In this document: positions 43,301 to 52,657 of the stretch, in pieces | Layout: each line of letters starts with the position of its first letter | How positions within the stretch are numbered: the first letter of the stretch is position 1 | Source: Nocardia neocaledoniensis | Lineage (GTDB): Bacteria > Actinomycetota > Actinomycetes > Mycobacteriales > Mycobacteriaceae | NCBI RefSeq assembly: GCF_003182135.1 | Contig: NZ_QGTL01000009.1 | Location: forward strand, 186,001 to 250,000 | DNA: 64,000 bases | Direction of reading: 5' to 3' | The notes under the pieces: generated by a model | The model's database searches: none | The model's input: only the letters and a program-made list of their open reading frames with translations | Told to the model about the DNA's origin: nothing | Position numbers and translations under genes: made by a program

Positions 43301-44136
43301 GTCGCGGTCTCCCGGCCGTCGCTGATGACGACGGGTAGACAGGTCTGCACGAAGTCCGCGCCGAACTCGGTGAGAATGATGCTGCGGTAGCTCACCTTGG
43401 TGCCGAAGCCGCGCTTCATCGCGTCGCGCACCTGCTCCTGCGCCTCGATCAGCTGATACCGGCTCGGATTGCCGACCGGCTCGCGAGTGAATTCGAGGAG
43501 GCCCAGCCTGCGCAGATTCGGCAGGTACTGCGGCACCCGGTTGGGGAAGCGCAGCCCGGCGTGCTCGCCGAGCAGCGTGAGCCCGCTGACCAGGCGCTCG
43601 CCGCCGAACGCGCGCTGTCGGCCGGTGCGCACGTCGATGGCCGGCTGCGGCCCGTCGACATGCACGAACCGCAGGATCCGCGCCTCGTCGGGCGTGATCT
43701 CGGCGAGGATGCCGGGGTACGCGGGGTGCGTATCCGGCTGGGCGGCATGGGTACTGGCCGACAGGCGCAGCAGTTCGGCGCCCTGCTCGCGCAGCGTCGG
43801 CATCCCCGATTCGCCGTACTGATCGGCGCTGGTCGGCAGGCCGAGCGCGTGTCGAAGCCGGTCGCGCACTTCACCTTCGGCCTCGGCGAGCACGTCCTTG
43901 GGCGGGGTACCGGCGATGCTGCCGCGCAGCACGGTGACGGTCACGCCGAGCGCGGTGTCCAGCGTCCACAGCGTCATCCCGGAGGCCGCGGTCAGCGCGA
44001 CGCGCGCGACCCCGGTCGCGGCTCGCACGGTGCGCACCGGCGAGACCGGCAGCACCCCACGGCGTTCGCCGGCGGGCGCGGGCGGGCGCCCGGGTTGTCG
44101 GACCACCTCGGTGGACGGGCTCGGGTCTACATCCAT
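43297..44136 (-). CDS. Abi-alpha (DUF4393) family protein, copy A
   Basis: 279 residues from ATG 44136. The N-terminal ~70 residues have a hydrophobic stretch. The C-terminal part from about 150 shows ITPDEARILRFVHVDGPQP, which aligns with IAPDEARILRFMALNGPQP in copy B, and both end in a conserved TEFGADF/SEFGEDF-VQTCLP/CRTCF segment. This fits the Abi-alpha family, named from phage-abortive-infection proteins; the mechanism is unknown. Its start overlaps the DUF445 gene's end by ten bases. Confidence 0.7.
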   Translation of the reverse strand: MDVDPSPSTEVVRQPGRPPAPAGERRGVLPVSPVRTVRAATGVARVALTAASGMTLWTLDTALGVTVTVLRGSIAGTPPKDVLAEAEGEVRDRLRHALGLPTSADQYGESGMPTLREQGAELLRLSASTHAAQPDTHPAYPGILAEITPDEARILRFVHVDGPQPAIDVRTGRQRAFGGERLVSGLTLLGEHAGLRFPNRVPQYLPNLRRLGLLEFTREPVGNPSRYQLIEAQEQVRDAMKRGFGTKVSYRSIILTEFGADFVQTCLPVVISDGRETAT

Positions 44137-45449
44137 GTGGTCGCCACTCCTGTTCCGAAGACCAGGATGTGAGCGTATCCGGCGAGGAGCCCCAACGCGC
44201 CGCCATGGACGAAAAGCAACCATTCGTCCTGTTTGATGGCCGAACGCAGCATGTCCACGAAGTCGTGCGGGGAAAGCGCGGACATTTGCCGGGCGATGTA
44301 TTCGTTGACCTGCCTGCCCTGTTGGACGTTGAACTCGGGATCGGCGAAGGCCATCGGCGCGATCGTCATCGCCTCGGCGGTGAGCGTGGACTGCAGTGAG
44401 TCGTACTCCCGGCTGCCGAGCATGAACTTCACGGCGGGCCGCGCGGGGCCGAGGGCGCGGTCGGCGGCCGGGCGCAGGGTGTCCTCGAGCATCTGCAGCG
44501 TGCGGTCCGAGCGCGGGCCGTTGAGCAGTTCGTCGCCGATGTTGGCGACGGTCACGACCTCGGTGGAGACCAGCGCCGCGTAGCCTGCGGTGATCTCGGG
44601 CTGTCGCTTGATCAGCAGACCCTGCCGCCAGGGGCACCACCACTTGGGCGTGGCGGGCGCGAAGATCATATTGATGCCGACCCAGTTCACCACCCAGCCG
44701 ATGATGATGCCGCCGACCGGCAGCACGATCAGCGGCGAGAGCCCGGTGGTGTGCAGCGCGAGCACCAGGAACAGACCGCAGGGTGCGCCGAAATAGAAGC
44801 CGAAGTTCTGCATGAATCGCAGTTCCTTGGCGCCGAGCACCTGGAACAGCTGATTGAGCAATTGCGGGCGGGCCTGGAAATAGCGGATGACCATCTGCTT
44901 CACGTCCAGCAGCTGATCGATATTGGTGCCGAGTTCGATGGTGAGTTCGCGCAGGATCTCCGGCAGCTGGGAACGCACACGCTGATGCACCATCTCCCGA
45001 ACCTGGGTGGGCAGGTTGTACCAGAGCTGGGGATGCTCGCGCCGCAGGATCACCTCGACGATGTCGCTGATCTGCGCGTCGGCCACCTCGGCCAGATGTT
45101 CGGCGAGCTTCTCCGGATCCAGCTCGCGATAGAAGTCGGAGACGCTGCCCAATTTCGACAGCCCCTTGTCGACGGCGATGCTGGCCATCTTGTCGGCGCG
45201 CGAGGGCACGATGCCCTGCCAGCCGATCCGGCCGTCATAGCTGAGCAGGGGCAGTACTTGAATCCGCTTGGGCAGGTAGGGAAAAACCGCGCGCAAGCCG
45301 GGGAGCCGGATGCCGTAGAACTTGATCGGCTGGAACAGCATCAGGATGCCGGTCCAGTTGGTGATGTAACCGATCACCCCTGTGAAAAGCGGAATGGTCA
45401 AAATTTCGAGCAGGAGTGTCGGATGCAAACCGAACACACTCTCCAACAC
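44127..45449 (-). CDS. DUF445 family membrane protein
   Basis: 440 residues. The N-terminus (LLLEILTIPLFTGVIGYITNWTGILM) and IIIGWVVNWVGINMIFAPATPKWW are the duplicated GYxTNWxx/GWxVNWxG elements of DUF445/YheB proteins. Several membrane segments occur at the N-terminus, centre and C-terminus, with a helical region between. Start TTG 45449. Translationally coupled to Abi-alpha copy A. Function unknown. Confidence 0.8.
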   Translation of the reverse strand: MLESVFGLHPTLLLEILTIPLFTGVIGYITNWTGILMLFQPIKFYGIRLPGLRAVFPYLPKRIQVLPLLSYDGRIGWQGIVPSRADKMASIAVDKGLSKLGSVSDFYRELDPEKLAEHLAEVADAQISDIVEVILRREHPQLWYNLPTQVREMVHQRVRSQLPEILRELTIELGTNIDQLLDVKQMVIRYFQARPQLLNQLFQVLGAKELRFMQNFGFYFGAPCGLFLVLALHTTGLSPLIVLPVGGIIIGWVVNWVGINMIFAPATPKWWCPWRQGLLIKRQPEITAGYAALVSTEVVTVANIGDELLNGPRSDRTLQMLEDTLRPAADRALGPARPAVKFMLGSREYDSLQSTLTAEAMTIAPMAFADPEFNVQQGRQVNEYIARQMSALSPHDFVDMLRSAIKQDEWLLFVHGGALGLLAGYAHILVFGTGVATTWM

Positions 45450-45777
45450 GACACCCTCCTGCCGTTACCCGGTGCCCACCGCCTCACCGGAAACCAAAAT
45501 TAGCACCCCCGCGGCGAGGTGACCCTACTGTGAGGTGCGGAACCTGGTCCATTCGTCGTGCCCCAGGCCACAGGGTAGTGTCTGAGACATCAGTCACAGA
45601 ACGTGTCCCGAATGCCGTACTCGCCCTGTTGAGTCGGAACAATGAGCACCACCACATCGTGGTGACGGGACACAACCGGCGCGGACAGGGGCGCGCCGCG
45701 TACGCACTGTGCCTGGAGCGTGGTCGGGCAATAATCTGTGGGCGAGCAGTTCACCTGGCGAGACTTCGGAGTAGGAC
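45450..45777. promoter_or_regulatory. divergent promoter region of the Abi-alpha/DUF445 locus
   Basis: About 330 bases without a gene. An 11-base palindrome TGTCTGAGACA sits at 45579-45589, roughly centred, and could bind a regulator of both directions. No other element was recognised. Confidence 0.35.
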
Positions 45778-46653
45778 GTGACAGACGACAGGACCGGACA
45801 GGACCTGGCCCGTGCCGGTACCCGCGCCGTCGAGCGCAGCTCGGATGTCGAGCAGCGACAGATCAGCAACGAAGCCCGGTTGATCCGCGGCGTGTTCCGC
45901 GCGGCCGGGCTGGCCGCGGGCACCGCGGTGCGCGGCAGTCAGTGGGCCGTCGGCACCACCTACGAGGTGACCAAGGAACTGGCTCAGGCGGCGCTGGACG
46001 GCGAGTCCTCGGCCGATATCGCCGAGCGCACAGGCAACGCGCTGCGCTCGATCGCGCGCAGCGCGCTCGGCGTCACCGAGGGGTCGGTGCGCGAGATCGT
46101 CAGCTACGTGCCGACGCCCAACGGGTCGACCCAGCAGGCCATCACCGTCGGGCCCTACCTGCGCTCGGCGACCACCGACGACCTGCGCCGCCGCGGCGAC
46201 GCGCTGCTCGCCCGCTCGGCAGACGTGTACTTCACCGAGGACGTGCACCCGGCCTACGACCGCATCCTCGACGAGATCGCGCCGGACGAGGCCCGCATCC
46301 TGCGGTTCATGGCCCTCAACGGGCCGCAGCCCTCGGTCGACGTGCGCACCAACCGCCCGCTCGGCATCGGCTCGGAACTGGTCCAGGGCGACCTGACCTC
46401 GGTGCCGGAACAGGCCGGCGTGCGCTACCCGGATCGGGCCCGCTCGTACCTGATCAACCTCAACCGCCTCGGCCTCACCTTCACCTCCGACGATCCGGTC
46501 GTCCTGAGCCGCTACATGGTGCTCGAGGTGCAGCCGGTCGTCGAGGACGCGCTCAAGAAGGCGGGCCGCGCGCCCAAGATCGTCCGCAAGAGCCTGCGGC
46601 TGTCGGAGTTCGGCGAGGACTTCTGCCGCACCTGCTTCACCATCGGCCAGTAG
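45778..46653 (+). CDS. Abi-alpha (DUF4393) family protein, copy B
   Basis: 291 residues from GTG 45778 (GGAGTAGGA upstream). It is a paralogue of the minus-strand Abi-alpha protein, sharing HPAYDRILDEIAPDEARILR and the Cys-containing end EFGEDFCRTCFTIGQ. The first ~100 residues include a glycine/alanine-rich hydrophobic segment near residue 40. It is divergent from the DUF445-Abi-alpha pair, so the three genes form one locus. Confidence 0.72.
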   Translation: MTDDRTGQDLARAGTRAVERSSDVEQRQISNEARLIRGVFRAAGLAAGTAVRGSQWAVGTTYEVTKELAQAALDGESSADIAERTGNALRSIARSALGVTEGSVREIVSYVPTPNGSTQQAITVGPYLRSATTDDLRRRGDALLARSADVYFTEDVHPAYDRILDEIAPDEARILRFMALNGPQPSVDVRTNRPLGIGSELVQGDLTSVPEQAGVRYPDRARSYLINLNRLGLTFTSDDPVVLSRYMVLEVQPVVEDALKKAGRAPKIVRKSLRLSEFGEDFCRTCFTIGQ

Positions 46654-46761
46654 CTGAGACAGCGCCACGCTCGGAGCCTCGAGGTCACGCTCAGGTGTCG
46701 GCAGTGATAGCGATCTGATACAGATCCGGCACTACCGGCGTTTCAGTGGGATCGTGGAGAC

Positions 46762-47454
46762 ATGGAGCAGGTGCCCGGCCCCCCGGACGTGCGGCCCGAC
46801 GAAGAGGTCGCGCGCGCCTGGGTGCGCCCGGGGCCGGTGCTTCCCGGCGAGGAGGAACCGCTCGTCGCCGGTCCGGAGGCAGGGGAGGGCTGGGTGGCCG
46901 AAGAGCCGGAGCACGACGAGCCGGAGCCGATCACGCGCCCGCCCGATCACCCCGACGACATCATCGCGATCAGCAGGCTCAAGTTCCGCTACCTGCGCAC
47001 GCTCGACACCAAGAGCTGGGACGAGTTCGCCGACACCATGATTCCCGAGGCGACCGCCACCTACAGCGAATACCTGCAGTTCGAGTCGCGCGAGGCGTTC
47101 CTCGCCTTCCTGCGCAACACCCTCGGCCCGCACGTGATCACCGAGCATCGCTGCGATCATCCCGAGATCGATGTCGACGGCGACACCGCCACCGGAACCT
47201 GGTATCTCGCCGACACGGTGATCATCCCCGAGCACAACATGTGCCTGCGCGGCGCCGCCTTCTACACCGACCGCTACGTCCGCTGCGAGGACGGGCACTG
47301 GCGGATCGCGCACACCGGCTACGAGCGCACCTACGAGGTGGTGCTCTCGCTCAGCGACCTGCCCAGCCTGCGCCTGACGGCCAGCCGCTGGGGCATGATC
47401 GCGCAGGAGAATCACATCGCCTCGGTGCAGCGCAACCCCGGTCCGGCCGCCTGA
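46762..47454 (+). CDS. SnoaL/NTF2-like protein with acidic N-terminal extension
   Basis: 230 residues. The first ~62 are Pro/Glu/Asp-rich and probably disordered. The rest is an NTF2 fold (DDIIAISRLKFRYLRTLDTK, EHRCDHPEIDVDGDTATGTWYL, YVRCEDGHWRIAHTGYERTYE). NTF2-like proteins include dehydratases, cyclases and binding proteins. The catalytic type is not evident. Confidence 0.78.
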   Translation: MEQVPGPPDVRPDEEVARAWVRPGPVLPGEEEPLVAGPEAGEGWVAEEPEHDEPEPITRPPDHPDDIIAISRLKFRYLRTLDTKSWDEFADTMIPEATATYSEYLQFESREAFLAFLRNTLGPHVITEHRCDHPEIDVDGDTATGTWYLADTVIIPEHNMCLRGAAFYTDRYVRCEDGHWRIAHTGYERTYEVVLSLSDLPSLRLTASRWGMIAQENHIASVQRNPGPAA

Positions 47455-47487
47455 GGCCGACTCAGACAGTTGACCAGTTAGTCGGCC
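47455..47487. terminator. hairpin between convergent SnoaL-like gene and prfC
   Basis: GGCCGACT (47455-47462) pairs with AGTCGGCC (47480-47487) over a 17-base loop, covering the prfC stop. It could serve both directions. Confidence 0.4.
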
Positions 47488-49118
47488 GTCGCGACGAGCG
47501 GCTCGAGCGTGAGCTTCGGATGCTCCTTCTCGATGTACTGCAGCCGCCATTTGTCGCTGAACAGGGCCAGGATCGCGCCGTCGGTGCGGGTGAACACCTC
47601 GACGCCGCGCTGCCGGTCCAGCTCCGGCGCCGACTCGGCGTCGGTGCGCCTGGCCAGGGTGAACGGCAGGAAATCCAGCTGGGTTTCCACATTGAACTCC
47701 GCCTGCATGCGGGCGGTGACCACCTCGAACTGCATCGGGCCGACCGCCGCGAGCACCGGTGACGCGTCACCGCGGGCGTCGTTGCGCAGCACCTGCACCA
47801 CGCCCTCGGAATCGAGCTGGTCGATGGCCTTGCGGAACTGCTTGTACTTGCCCGCGCTCTGCGCCCGCAGCGTCGCGAAGTGCTCGGGGGCGAAGCTCGG
47901 GATCGGCGGGAACTCCACCTTCTTGTCCACGAACAGCGTGTGGCCCGGCGCGAGCGCGGTCGCGTTCACCAGGCCGACGACGTCGCCGGGGTAGGCGGTG
48001 TCGACGGTGGTGCGCTCGCGACCGAACACGGTCAGCGCGTACTTGGTGGCGAACGGGCGACCGGTCTGCGCGTGCGTCACCACCATGCCGCGCTCGAACT
48101 CACCGGACACGATCCGCATGAACGCCAGCCGGTCGCGGTGCGCGGTGTCCATGCCCGCCTGCACCTTGAACACCACGGCGCTGAACGGATCGCCGGTCTC
48201 GCGGTCCTTGCCCGCCACATCGGCGCGCGGGCCGGGCGCGGGCGCCAGCGCGACCAGCGTCTCCAGCAGCTGCCGCACGCCGAAGTTCAGCATCGCCGAG
48301 GCGTAGATGACCGGCGAGGTCTGCCCGGCCAGGAACAGCTCCTGGTCGTGGTCCTGCCCGGTCGCCGAGAGCAGCTCGCTCTCCTCGGCGGCGGTCGTCC
48401 ACGCCTCGCCCTCGCGCGACTCGGCCTCGGCCGGGGTGAGCGATTCCTCCGGCGCGATCGTCGCGCCGCCCGCGGTGCGGGTGAAGTGGATGTACTCGGT
48501 GGCCTCGCCCTCGGGACCGCGGCGCAACAGCCCGCGGAAATCGCCCGCGATGCCGACCGGCAGGAACAGCGGGGTCGGCGTGAGCCCGATCCGCTCGCTG
48601 ATCTCGTCGAGCAGTTCCAACGGGGCCTGGCCGGGGCGGTCCCACTTGTTGATGACCGTGATCACCGGGATGCCGCGATGGCGGCAGACCTGGAACAGTT
48701 TCAGCGTCTGCGGCTCGAGGCCCTTGGCCGCGTCGATGAGCATCACCGCGGCGTCGACCGCGGTCAGCACGCGGTAGGTGTCCTCGGAGAAGTCGGAGTG
48801 GCCGGGAGTGTCGACGAGGTTGATCACGTTGTCGATGTCGGAGCCCGCGGCCCGGTAGTTGAACTGCAGCGCGGTCGAGCTCACCGAGATGCCGCGCGCC
48901 TTCTCCATCTCCATCCAGTCCGACACGGTCGACTTGCGACCGGCCTTGCCGTGGATGGCGCCCGCCTCGGAGATCATCCTGGCGTGCAGGGCCAGCGCCT
49001 CGGTCAGCGTGGACTTGCCGGCGTCGGGATGCGAGATCACGGCGAACGTGCGGCGGCGCGCGACCTCGGCGGGTAGTCCGCGCGGAGTGGGGGCGGCGCT
49101 GTCTCCGGACTCGGTCAA
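47478..49118 (-). CDS. prfC: peptide chain release factor 3
   Basis: 546 residues from TTG 49118, chosen for GAAAGG upstream and because the protein then begins close to the G domain. GTPase motifs are SHPDAGKST (G1), GISVSS (G2), DTPGHSDFS (G3) and NKWDRPG (G4). Domains II and III follow, ending PKLTLEPLVATAD. RF3 recycles RF1/RF2 from the ribosome. Confidence 0.95.
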   Translation of the reverse strand: MTESGDSAAPTPRGLPAEVARRRTFAVISHPDAGKSTLTEALALHARMISEAGAIHGKAGRKSTVSDWMEMEKARGISVSSTALQFNYRAAGSDIDNVINLVDTPGHSDFSEDTYRVLTAVDAAVMLIDAAKGLEPQTLKLFQVCRHRGIPVITVINKWDRPGQAPLELLDEISERIGLTPTPLFLPVGIAGDFRGLLRRGPEGEATEYIHFTRTAGGATIAPEESLTPAEAESREGEAWTTAAEESELLSATGQDHDQELFLAGQTSPVIYASAMLNFGVRQLLETLVALAPAPGPRADVAGKDRETGDPFSAVVFKVQAGMDTAHRDRLAFMRIVSGEFERGMVVTHAQTGRPFATKYALTVFGRERTTVDTAYPGDVVGLVNATALAPGHTLFVDKKVEFPPIPSFAPEHFATLRAQSAGKYKQFRKAIDQLDSEGVVQVLRNDARGDASPVLAAVGPMQFEVVTARMQAEFNVETQLDFLPFTLARRTDAESAPELDRQRGVEVFTRTDGAILALFSDKWRLQYIEKEHPKLTLEPLVATAD

Positions 49119-49410
49119 CGCGGAACCTTTCGCAGGTGGTAGGGCAACTTGTCCAGGGTAGAGGGCGCCGGTCCCGCGCCCGGTCGGCGGGGTGTTCACC
49201 GGCGCCGCCCCGGTTTTTCCGGGCGATGCGCATGCGGTATGGTGGTCGGGTTGTCTCGGCGAGGGTGATGCGCGCAAGCGTTCACCGTGATCGACGCGGC
49301 TCGGCTTTCCGGCCGTCCTCGTTCGTTCTTCGTCCGACGAGTAGACGTTGACCCCGCAGATGGGTCGCCCAAATGACCAGCCCGGAAGAGCCGTAGGAGC
49401 GCATTCAGTC

Positions 49411-50022
49411 ATGTCCGACGTGAACCAGATCGAAGCCGCCGTCCGCACCGAATTCGGTAAGGGCGCCGCTCGCCGTACCCGTCGCGACGGCAACGTGCCC
49501 GCCGTGCTGTACGGCCACCAGGCCGAGCCGCAGCACCTGAGCCTGAACGCCAAGGCCTTCGCCGCGATCCTGCGTACCCACGGCACCAACGCCATCCTGA
49601 ACCTGGTCGTCGACGGCAAGCAGCAGCTCGCGATGACCAAGTCGGTCGTGGTCCACCCGATCCGCCGCTACATCGAGCACGCCGACCTGCTGATCGTCAA
49701 GCGTGGCGAGCGCGTCGTCACCGACGTGAACGTCGTCGTCACCGGCGATGCCGCCGCGGGCACCCTGGTCACCCAGGAAGCCACCACCCTGTCCATCGAG
49801 GCCGACGCGCTGAAGCTGCCCGAGTCGATCGAGGTCTCGGTCGAGGGCGTCGAGGCGGGCACCCAGATCCTGGCAGGCAGCATCGAGCTGCCCGCCGGCG
49901 TCACCCTGGCCGGTGACGCGGAGGCGCTGATCGTCAACGTCATCGCCGCGCCGTCCGCCGCTGCCCTGGACGAAGAGGGCGAAGGCGCCGCCGAGGCGGA
50001 GGCCGCGGAAGAGTCCGAGTAG
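49411..50022 (+). CDS. rplY: 50S ribosomal protein L25/Ctc
   Basis: 203 residues from ATG 49411 with GGAG at 49396. The N-terminal half is the 5S rRNA-binding L25 domain (RTEFGKGAARRTRRDGNVPAVLYG), the second half a TL5-type beta domain, and the tail is acidic (EEGEGAAEAEAAEESE), as in actinobacterial Ctc proteins. It is 24 bases from pth, as expected for this pair. Confidence 0.95.
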   Translation: MSDVNQIEAAVRTEFGKGAARRTRRDGNVPAVLYGHQAEPQHLSLNAKAFAAILRTHGTNAILNLVVDGKQQLAMTKSVVVHPIRRYIEHADLLIVKRGERVVTDVNVVVTGDAAAGTLVTQEATTLSIEADALKLPESIEVSVEGVEAGTQILAGSIELPAGVTLAGDAEALIVNVIAAPSAAALDEEGEGAAEAEAAEESE

Positions 50023-50046
50023 GACTCCCGCACTACGATTCGGCCG

Positions 50047-50625
50047 ATGACCGAATCCACCGGGCCCGCACTCGTGATCGGGCTGGGCAACCCCGGCCCC
50101 GAATACGAGCGCACCCGCCACAATGTGGGCTTCCTGGTCGCCGACGTGCTCGCCGAGCGCGTCGGCGGCCGTTTTGCCGTACACAAGAAGTCCGGCGCCG
50201 ACCTGTTGCAGGCGCGCCTGGACGGCAGGCAGATCCTGATCGCGAAGCCGCGCACCTACATGAATCTGTCCGGCCGGCCGGTGGCCGCGCTGGCCAAGTT
50301 CTTCTCGGTGCCCGCCGACCAGGTGATCGTCGTGCACGACGAGCTCGATCTGCCCTTCGGCACGATCCGGCTCAAGCAGGGCGGCGGCGAGGGCGGCCAC
50401 AACGGCCTGCGTTCGATCTCGCAGGCGCTGACCACCAAGGACTACCTGCGCACCCGCATCGGCATCGGCCGTCCGCCCGGTCGCCAGGACCCGGCCGACT
50501 ACGTGCTCAAGCCGTTCGCGGCGCCCGAGCGCAAAGAGGTGCCCGTGATCGTCGAGCAGGCCGCCGACGCGGTGGAGCTGCTGCTGAAGGTCGGTCTCGA
50601 GACCGCCCAGAACTCCTTGCACTGA
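50047..50625 (+). CDS. pth: peptidyl-tRNA hydrolase
   Basis: 192 residues. IGLGNPGPEYERTRHNVGF contains the catalytic His in RHNVG; KPRTYMNLSG and VVHDELDLPFG are the other family signatures. It frees tRNA from drop-off peptidyl-tRNA. It follows rplY in one unit and converges with the acyl-AMP ligase gene. Confidence 0.97.
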   Translation: MTESTGPALVIGLGNPGPEYERTRHNVGFLVADVLAERVGGRFAVHKKSGADLLQARLDGRQILIAKPRTYMNLSGRPVAALAKFFSVPADQVIVVHDELDLPFGTIRLKQGGGEGGHNGLRSISQALTTKDYLRTRIGIGRPPGRQDPADYVLKPFAAPERKEVPVIVEQAADAVELLLKVGLETAQNSLH

Positions 50626-50635
50626 GCCGAACACC

Positions 50636-50669
50636 CGGCGCGCCCAGGCGAATCCGCCGGGGCGCGCCG
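50636..50669. terminator. bidirectional terminator hairpin
   Basis: CGGCGCGCCC (50636-50645) pairs perfectly with GGGCGCGCCG (50660-50669) with a 14-base loop, between the convergent pth and pks16 genes. Confidence 0.65.
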
Positions 50670-50677
50670 CGTGCGTG

Positions 50678-52321
50678 TCAGCGCAGGTGGACCGCCGTGG
50701 CCGCGCGGCGCAGCTTGCCCGACGAGGTCTTGGGCAGGGCGCCGGGGCCGAGGATGGCGACGGTGCGTGGGCGCGCGCCGACCTCGGTGAACACCTCGTG
50801 CACGATCTCGCGCTCCATCCGCTTCACCTCGTCGGGATCCTGGTGGTCGTTGGATTCCACGACCACCGCGAAGCTTTCGCGCTTCTCGCCCGCGTCCAGC
50901 CGCACCGCCACCGCGTTGCCGGGCCGGACACCGGCCACCCGCATCGCGGCCCGCTCGATGTCGGTGGGGTAGATGTTGCGGCCGCCCATGATGATGACGT
51001 CCTTCATCCGGCCGCACACCACGATCATGCCCGCGTCGGTGAAGTAGCCGATGTCGCCGGTGTCGAGCCAGCCCTCCTCGTCCTGCGCGGGCAGGAACCC
51101 GTCGACGGTGACGTACCCCGAAGTCACGGCGGGCCCGCGTAATTCGATGACGCCGACCGTGCGGACCGGCAGCGGCTGGCGCTCGGTGTCGACGACCCGG
51201 CCCTCCAGATCGTCGACCAGATGGCCCAGCGTCGGCAGCCGCCGCGGCGTGCCGTGATGGCCGTCCTCGGCGACCGGCACCGCCTTGCCCACGGCCTCGA
51301 GCAGATCGGCGTCGATCACGTCGAGCACCATGCCGTGGCCCGGGTCGGGAATGGAGACGGCCAGCGTGGTCTCGGCCATGCCGTACACGGGCGTGAGCGC
51401 CATCGGATTGAGGCCGAAGTGCTGGCCCGCCTCCGCGAGCGCGATCATCGTGTCCGGGTCGACCGGTTCGGCGCCGTTCCACATGTAGCGCACGCTCGAC
51501 AGATCCATCGAGCCCGGCTCGGCCTGCCGCAACCGCCGCGCCAGCAGCGAGTAGGCGAAGTTCGGTGCCGCCGTGACGGTTCCGCGGTACTTGTCGATCA
51601 GCTCGGCCCACAGCAGCGGCCTGGCCAGGAAGTCCAGCGGGGTCACGCACACCACTTCGGCGCCGAATTGCATGGGCACGCTGAGGAAACCGACCATGCC
51701 CATGTCGTGGAACAGCGGCAGCCAGCTGATCATCACGTCGTCGTCGAGCTGGAACTTCACGCGATTGAACATCGCGTGCGCGTTGGTGTTGAAGTTCCCG
51801 TGGGTGATCCGGACGGCCTTGGGCGACCCGGTCGACCCAGAGGTCAACTGCTGCAGCGCGATATCGGATTCGGCGGTCGGCACCGGGTCGGTGTCGGCGC
51901 CGTCGTGCAGCTCTTCGATCTTGACCACGGTGATCCCGCGCTCGATCAGCACGGGCTCGGCCGCGGCGAACGGCGCGCCGAGTACCACCGCCTTCGCCTC
52001 GATCATGTCGAGCACGGTCTCGGTGTCGCGCACCCAGACCGCGAGATCGGTGCGCGGTGTCGGCTGATGCAGCATCGTGATCGAGGCGCCGCGCATCCAG
52101 ATGGCCTGGCAGGCCGGGGCGATGTCGACGGGCAGCCCGGCGAGCACGCCCACCGCGTCACCGTGGCCGATCCCGGCGGCCGCGAGGCCACCCGCCATCC
52201 TGCGCGCGGTGCGGTGGATATCCCCCCAGGTCTGCCGCACCGGCGCCTCCGGTTCCCCGGTGACCAGCCCCCGCGGGGTGGTCAGCGCTGTGGCAAACAT
52301 TTCGTCGGTGAACCTGCTCAA
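50678..52321 (-). CDS. pks16: fatty acyl-AMP ligase/acyl-CoA synthetase, Pks16-like
   Basis: 547 residues, near the 544 of M. tuberculosis Pks16 as I recall. Start TTG 52321 with AGGGAG upstream. Adenylation motifs are LTSGSTGSPKAV (A3), YGMAETTLAVS (A5), WLDTGDIGYF (A7), GRMKDVIIMGGRNIYPTDIE (A8) and the Lys of TSSGKLRR (A10). It activates a fatty acid as an acyl-adenylate. Its neighbour is pth, as in M. tuberculosis, but the block runs the other way. Confidence 0.88.
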   Translation of the reverse strand: MSRFTDEMFATALTTPRGLVTGEPEAPVRQTWGDIHRTARRMAGGLAAAGIGHGDAVGVLAGLPVDIAPACQAIWMRGASITMLHQPTPRTDLAVWVRDTETVLDMIEAKAVVLGAPFAAAEPVLIERGITVVKIEELHDGADTDPVPTAESDIALQQLTSGSTGSPKAVRITHGNFNTNAHAMFNRVKFQLDDDVMISWLPLFHDMGMVGFLSVPMQFGAEVVCVTPLDFLARPLLWAELIDKYRGTVTAAPNFAYSLLARRLRQAEPGSMDLSSVRYMWNGAEPVDPDTMIALAEAGQHFGLNPMALTPVYGMAETTLAVSIPDPGHGMVLDVIDADLLEAVGKAVPVAEDGHHGTPRRLPTLGHLVDDLEGRVVDTERQPLPVRTVGVIELRGPAVTSGYVTVDGFLPAQDEEGWLDTGDIGYFTDAGMIVVCGRMKDVIIMGGRNIYPTDIERAAMRVAGVRPGNAVAVRLDAGEKRESFAVVVESNDHQDPDEVKRMEREIVHEVFTEVGARPRTVAILGPGALPKTSSGKLRRAATAVHLR

Positions 52322-52657
52322 CGTCGGACTCCCTTTACGCCAACGATCGGTTTCGGCCGTGCTCTCCCAACAGAAAATCCCCGCCCGCCAACCCGGCGTT
52401 AACCCCGACTGACACCGAGTTCCCCGCCGATCTCAGCGACGAAGGTGGCAGCGTAGCGGTCCATATATGGTCTACCCGATGCCGCGGCAATTTCCCGCAT
52501 CAGCCGATCGGTTACCCCGTCGACCTGGCCCGATGAACCACTACCGGGTGCCGCTGTCGCCGGTGGACCTGGCGACCCGAGGCACCCGGGTCCGACAACG
52601 ATAGCCGCTGGCCCGCGGCCGCGAGCAGCAGACCGGCCAACCCGTGATCTGGGCGAG
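52322..52657. other. gap between two minus-strand genes, with a 21-bp duplication
   Basis: Holds the pks16 promoter region. Its left-flanking end carries one copy of a 21-base unit (52639-52659) duplicated from the aminotransferase 3' end (52660-52680). Otherwise no gene or RNA was recognised. Confidence 0.5.
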
